This document shows positions 61,701-64,000 of a DNA stretch of 64,000 nt, one piece after another. The position numbers and the translations under genes are program-made. The notes beneath the pieces were generated by a model. It saw nothing but the letters and a program-made list of their open reading frames with translations, was not told the DNA's origin and did no database searches. Origin of the DNA: Burkholderiaceae bacterium (lineage in GTDB: Bacteria; Pseudomonadota; Gammaproteobacteria; Burkholderiales; Burkholderiaceae_C); NCBI GenBank assembly GCA_023954035.1, contig JAMLIT010000002.1, forward strand, positions 1 through 64,000. Direction: 5' to 3'. How positions within the stretch are numbered: position 1 is the first letter of the stretch; the number at the start of each line of letters is the position of its first letter.

Positions 61701-62137
61701 TGGCGCAAACTTCGGTGGACCCGTACAACGGCAATCCCGTGTTCGACCGCGGGCGACTGCATCAACTCAGCCTGGGCTACAACCGCATTCTCACGCCGCG
61801 CTGGAGCCTGCTGGCAGGCTACATCTGGAGCCGTTCGCGCAGTACCGGCGATTGGGTCACAGGCAATGAACTGCCCGGGTTCCCGCGCCATTCCCTGGCA
61901 CTGACCAGCGTCTGGCGGCATGGCGGGCGTGACTATACCTATGCGTCTTTGGTCTATCGCAGTGCGCGTTACGTGACCGTTTTCAATGGGCGCCGTGAAG
62001 AGCCGGGCTGGAACTTCGCCTTGGTGCATGCGTTCGATACTGCCGACCGACGATGGTCGATCATTGGAACGGTACAGACGCCGCTGGACGGCCGCGAGAA
62101 GCCTACGCTGTGGTTGCGCGTGCGCTATCGCAACTGA
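58736..62137 (+). CDS. Exported FecR-domain / TPR / outer-membrane barrel protein
   Basis: 1133 residues, RBS AAAGGAA before ATG 58736. A signal peptide ends ALAQC near residue 25. A FecR domain (about 40-200) is recognised by LALSSAALLLADRTQIRMSANAQLRL and VRGTDWDVEVEGSGRTTFTVLSGQVEFSN. TPR repeats follow (about 220-520: ALGRLGRALQERGDLAAAREALAQAVALDP). The last 500 residues alternate aromatic/polar strands (RVGIEGYSFDPRAGVLSDRL ... TPRWSLLAGYIWSRSRSTGDW), consistent with a large outer-membrane barrel. The gene starts 15 bases after the cyclase, so both form an operon, possibly a secretion or envelope-signalling pair. Confidence 0.82.
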   Translation: MTPTFLRVGLLGASAAFVAPAALAQCAGVPAGQTDQTAAAELVSLVGRGETRPSGDAAWERAVQAQKLKGGADMRTLALSSAALLLADRTQIRMSANAQLRLCDTQPERSLLELIAGRLWARTKRSPANLQLQTPAALAVVRGTDWDVEVEGSGRTTFTVLSGQVEFSNAYGRVDLGPSEQGIAVPGQAPTKRLLVNPRERVQWVMANPVDARRWAEFRGDAVAPELAAVQIDLDAGAWPQARERLMGLRQNGAHEAAVALVLADLAAFDARLETAVQELERAWQRTGDTRLAARRAEFLLALDRPEDARSVLDEALARSSSAASSDLLLADGDWYRLAGRGDESIARYRAGVARSQGDKQKADALGRLGRALQERGDLAAAREALAQAVALDPRSAHLLGAEATAATEALRLQEAGAGFDTALALQADDYESLAGAGYLALRRGEPEAARQLLLKALVIEPRYARAHMWLAVAEYTLGAEGAALDALQRARQADPKDPLPWQIESILRNDSGESEAAIAAAREALVRLPYLKSLNPLASDSQGSANLGKALGDFGLEHWARAYAQQSYYPLWAGSHFFMANRYESPFARRSEFHQGYLADPLAFGASEKQAPVLLSNLGEWVGGGSVERNGTQTKAVADLGHHGLASSPFPIAWRVGIEGYSFDPRAGVLSDRLQSFDWRLGIGARPTDRLGLLLTHSAQRTRYHYPGGVDDADGQGVRMEGVTRSPVHRTDLGGSWRWSGNEQTWLALHSARFVRETPLIDPVVGLYNFASRDTDKGVMLRHTLQRGNLRFSAGWERGRVLNKFAREYSEVFAAADTRIAYDLPWAGLEGQQGPWAWQAQAFWPQMEVNERSYLYLGRTGAALNVPRLEDTGQARRLRPRLGVSYRFAPGRALHAAYIESLYTPSTYTLAPVAVGAIPIDYHYQTPGSLARKLALQLDWEFDARSFGVAMASRQDISSIQYSNGDLLPLMSVLLDDRIEGLGPLIQMAQTSVDPYNGNPVFDRGRLHQLSLGYNRILTPRWSLLAGYIWSRSRSTGDWVTGNELPGFPRHSLALTSVWRHGGRDYTYASLVYRSARYVTVFNGRREEPGWNFALVHAFDTADRRWSIIGTVQTPLDGREKPTLWLRVRYRN

Positions 62138-62203
62138 ATTTTGACTTATTTGACCGTCTAGCGCTTATTCGGTAAGCTTTTTAAGCTATCAAAAATATAG
62201 CTT
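62136..62203. repeat. Dispersed repeat, copy 3
   Basis: CTAGCGCTTATTCGGTAAGC followed by AGCTATCAAAAATATAGCT, a hairpin-forming copy of the element at 14821-14895, here between convergent genes where it could also end transcription. Confidence 0.75.
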
Positions 62204-62221
62204 CTCAAGCCGGCTGCTGGT

Positions 62222-63532
<1,311 letters not shown>

Positions 63533-63558
63533 GAAAATTCAATGAATCAAAAAACGGT

Positions 63559-64000
63559 TCAGGCCAGCAGTGCGATCAGCGGGGCAAGCAGCAAATTGAT
63601 GGCGCCATAGCCCAGTGCCATCAGCGGGCGCAGCCACAGCGTGCCGACCACGCCGGCCAGCACCAGCGCCAGCACGATAAAGAAACCCCAGGGCTCGATG
63701 CGCGAGACCAGTTGTGCCTGTTTCCAGGGCAACAGGCCGACGAGGATGCGGCCCCCATCCAGGGGAGGCAGCGGGAAAAGGTTGAAAGCCCACATCACCA
63801 GGTTGACCAGGACGCCGGCGCGCGCCATCTCCAGGAAGAAGCGCTCCTGCACACCCGATCCCACCAGCACCAGCATCAGAAGCGCCCAGGCGATGGCCTG
63901 GGCAAAGTTCGACGCCGGGCCGGCCAGCGCCACCCAGACCATGTCCCGCTTGGGGTTGCGCAGTGCCCCGAAATCCACTGGCACAGGCTTGGCATAACCG
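63559..64000 (-). CDS. Site-2 protease family (M50) membrane peptidase, N-terminus outside window
   Basis: The last 147 codons; the frame is open to the window edge (GYAKPVPVDFGALRNPKRDMVWVALAGPASN). The metal-binding Asp motif NLFPLPPLDGGRIL is visible; the HExxH helix must lie beyond 64000. Hydrophobic segments before and after it fit an inner-membrane intramembrane protease of the short S2P type. It lies 26 bases upstream of trpS in the same orientation. Confidence 0.88.
   Translation of the reverse strand, partial: GYAKPVPVDFGALRNPKRDMVWVALAGPASNFAQAIAWALLMLVLVGSGVQERFFLEMARAGVLVNLVMWAFNLFPLPPLDGGRILVGLLPWKQAQLVSRIEPWGFFIVLALVLAGVVGTLWLRPLMALGYGAINLLLAPLIALLA

Overview
The window is high-GC DNA from a betaproteobacterium, most likely a member of the Comamonadaceae (Acidovorax/Alicycliphilus/Comamonas-like). 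The pointers are the fused aroA-cmk gene, the tyrA-aroA-cmk-rpsA-ihfB-lapA-lapB order, the tmRNA tag ending in ALAA, and dispersed short repeats containing CTAGCGCTT and AGCTAT. These are judgements from reading the sequence; no database search was possible.

Left chromosomal flank (1-20319). A minus-strand block runs serC, pheA, tyrA, aroA-cmk, rpsA, ihfB, lapA, lapB, a comEA-like gene and the phaAB/mnhA-C-D-E antiporter operon, most of it with short stop/start overlaps. gyrA precedes serC. On the plus strand come an OmpA-family porin, ubiG, gph and the tmRNA gene ssrA. Functions: aromatic amino acid and serine synthesis, translation, DNA topology, LPS homeostasis (LapAB) and Na+/H+ exchange.

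Genomic island (20320-56539, about 36 kb), anchored at the 3' end of ssrA. It is a composite. Three copies of a minus-strand serine-recombinase module (small ORF, DUF2924 protein, large serine recombinase, ParB-like HTH protein; genes joined by 1-4 base overlaps) sit at about 21.3-24.1, 45.5-48.0 and 54.6-56.1 kb. The third lacks the recombinase N-terminus and everything before it. Unit A (20.3-42.9 kb) also carries an SRAP gene, an XRE-ImmA/PIN/754-aa cassette, a phage-like DNA-replication block without structural genes (Sak4-like ATPase, Cas4-like nuclease, P4-type primase-helicase, RuvC-like nuclease), a chimeric ParB/McrB gene with mcrC and a primase-helicase, and parDE. Unit B (42.9-51.4 kb) carries abiEi-abiEii, a Lit-like metallopeptidase cut short by the second recombinase module, a gene pair of unknown function and a Fic protein. 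Unit C (51.4-53.2 kb) is a prlF-yhaV cassette between two 263-bp direct repeats that contain ssrA T-arm-like sequence. Unit D (53.2-56.5 kb) carries a tacAT-type pair plus the truncated module. The island therefore looks like a tandem pile-up of elements that used the ssrA 3' end, loaded with toxin-antitoxin and anti-phage genes. The probable original ssrA terminator now lies at 56545-56577, beyond the island.

Right chromosomal flank (56540-64000). A CHASE2-class III nucleotide cyclase is followed closely by an exported FecR/TPR/outer-membrane-barrel protein on the plus strand. trpS and the 3' part of a site-2 protease (M50) gene lie on the minus strand.
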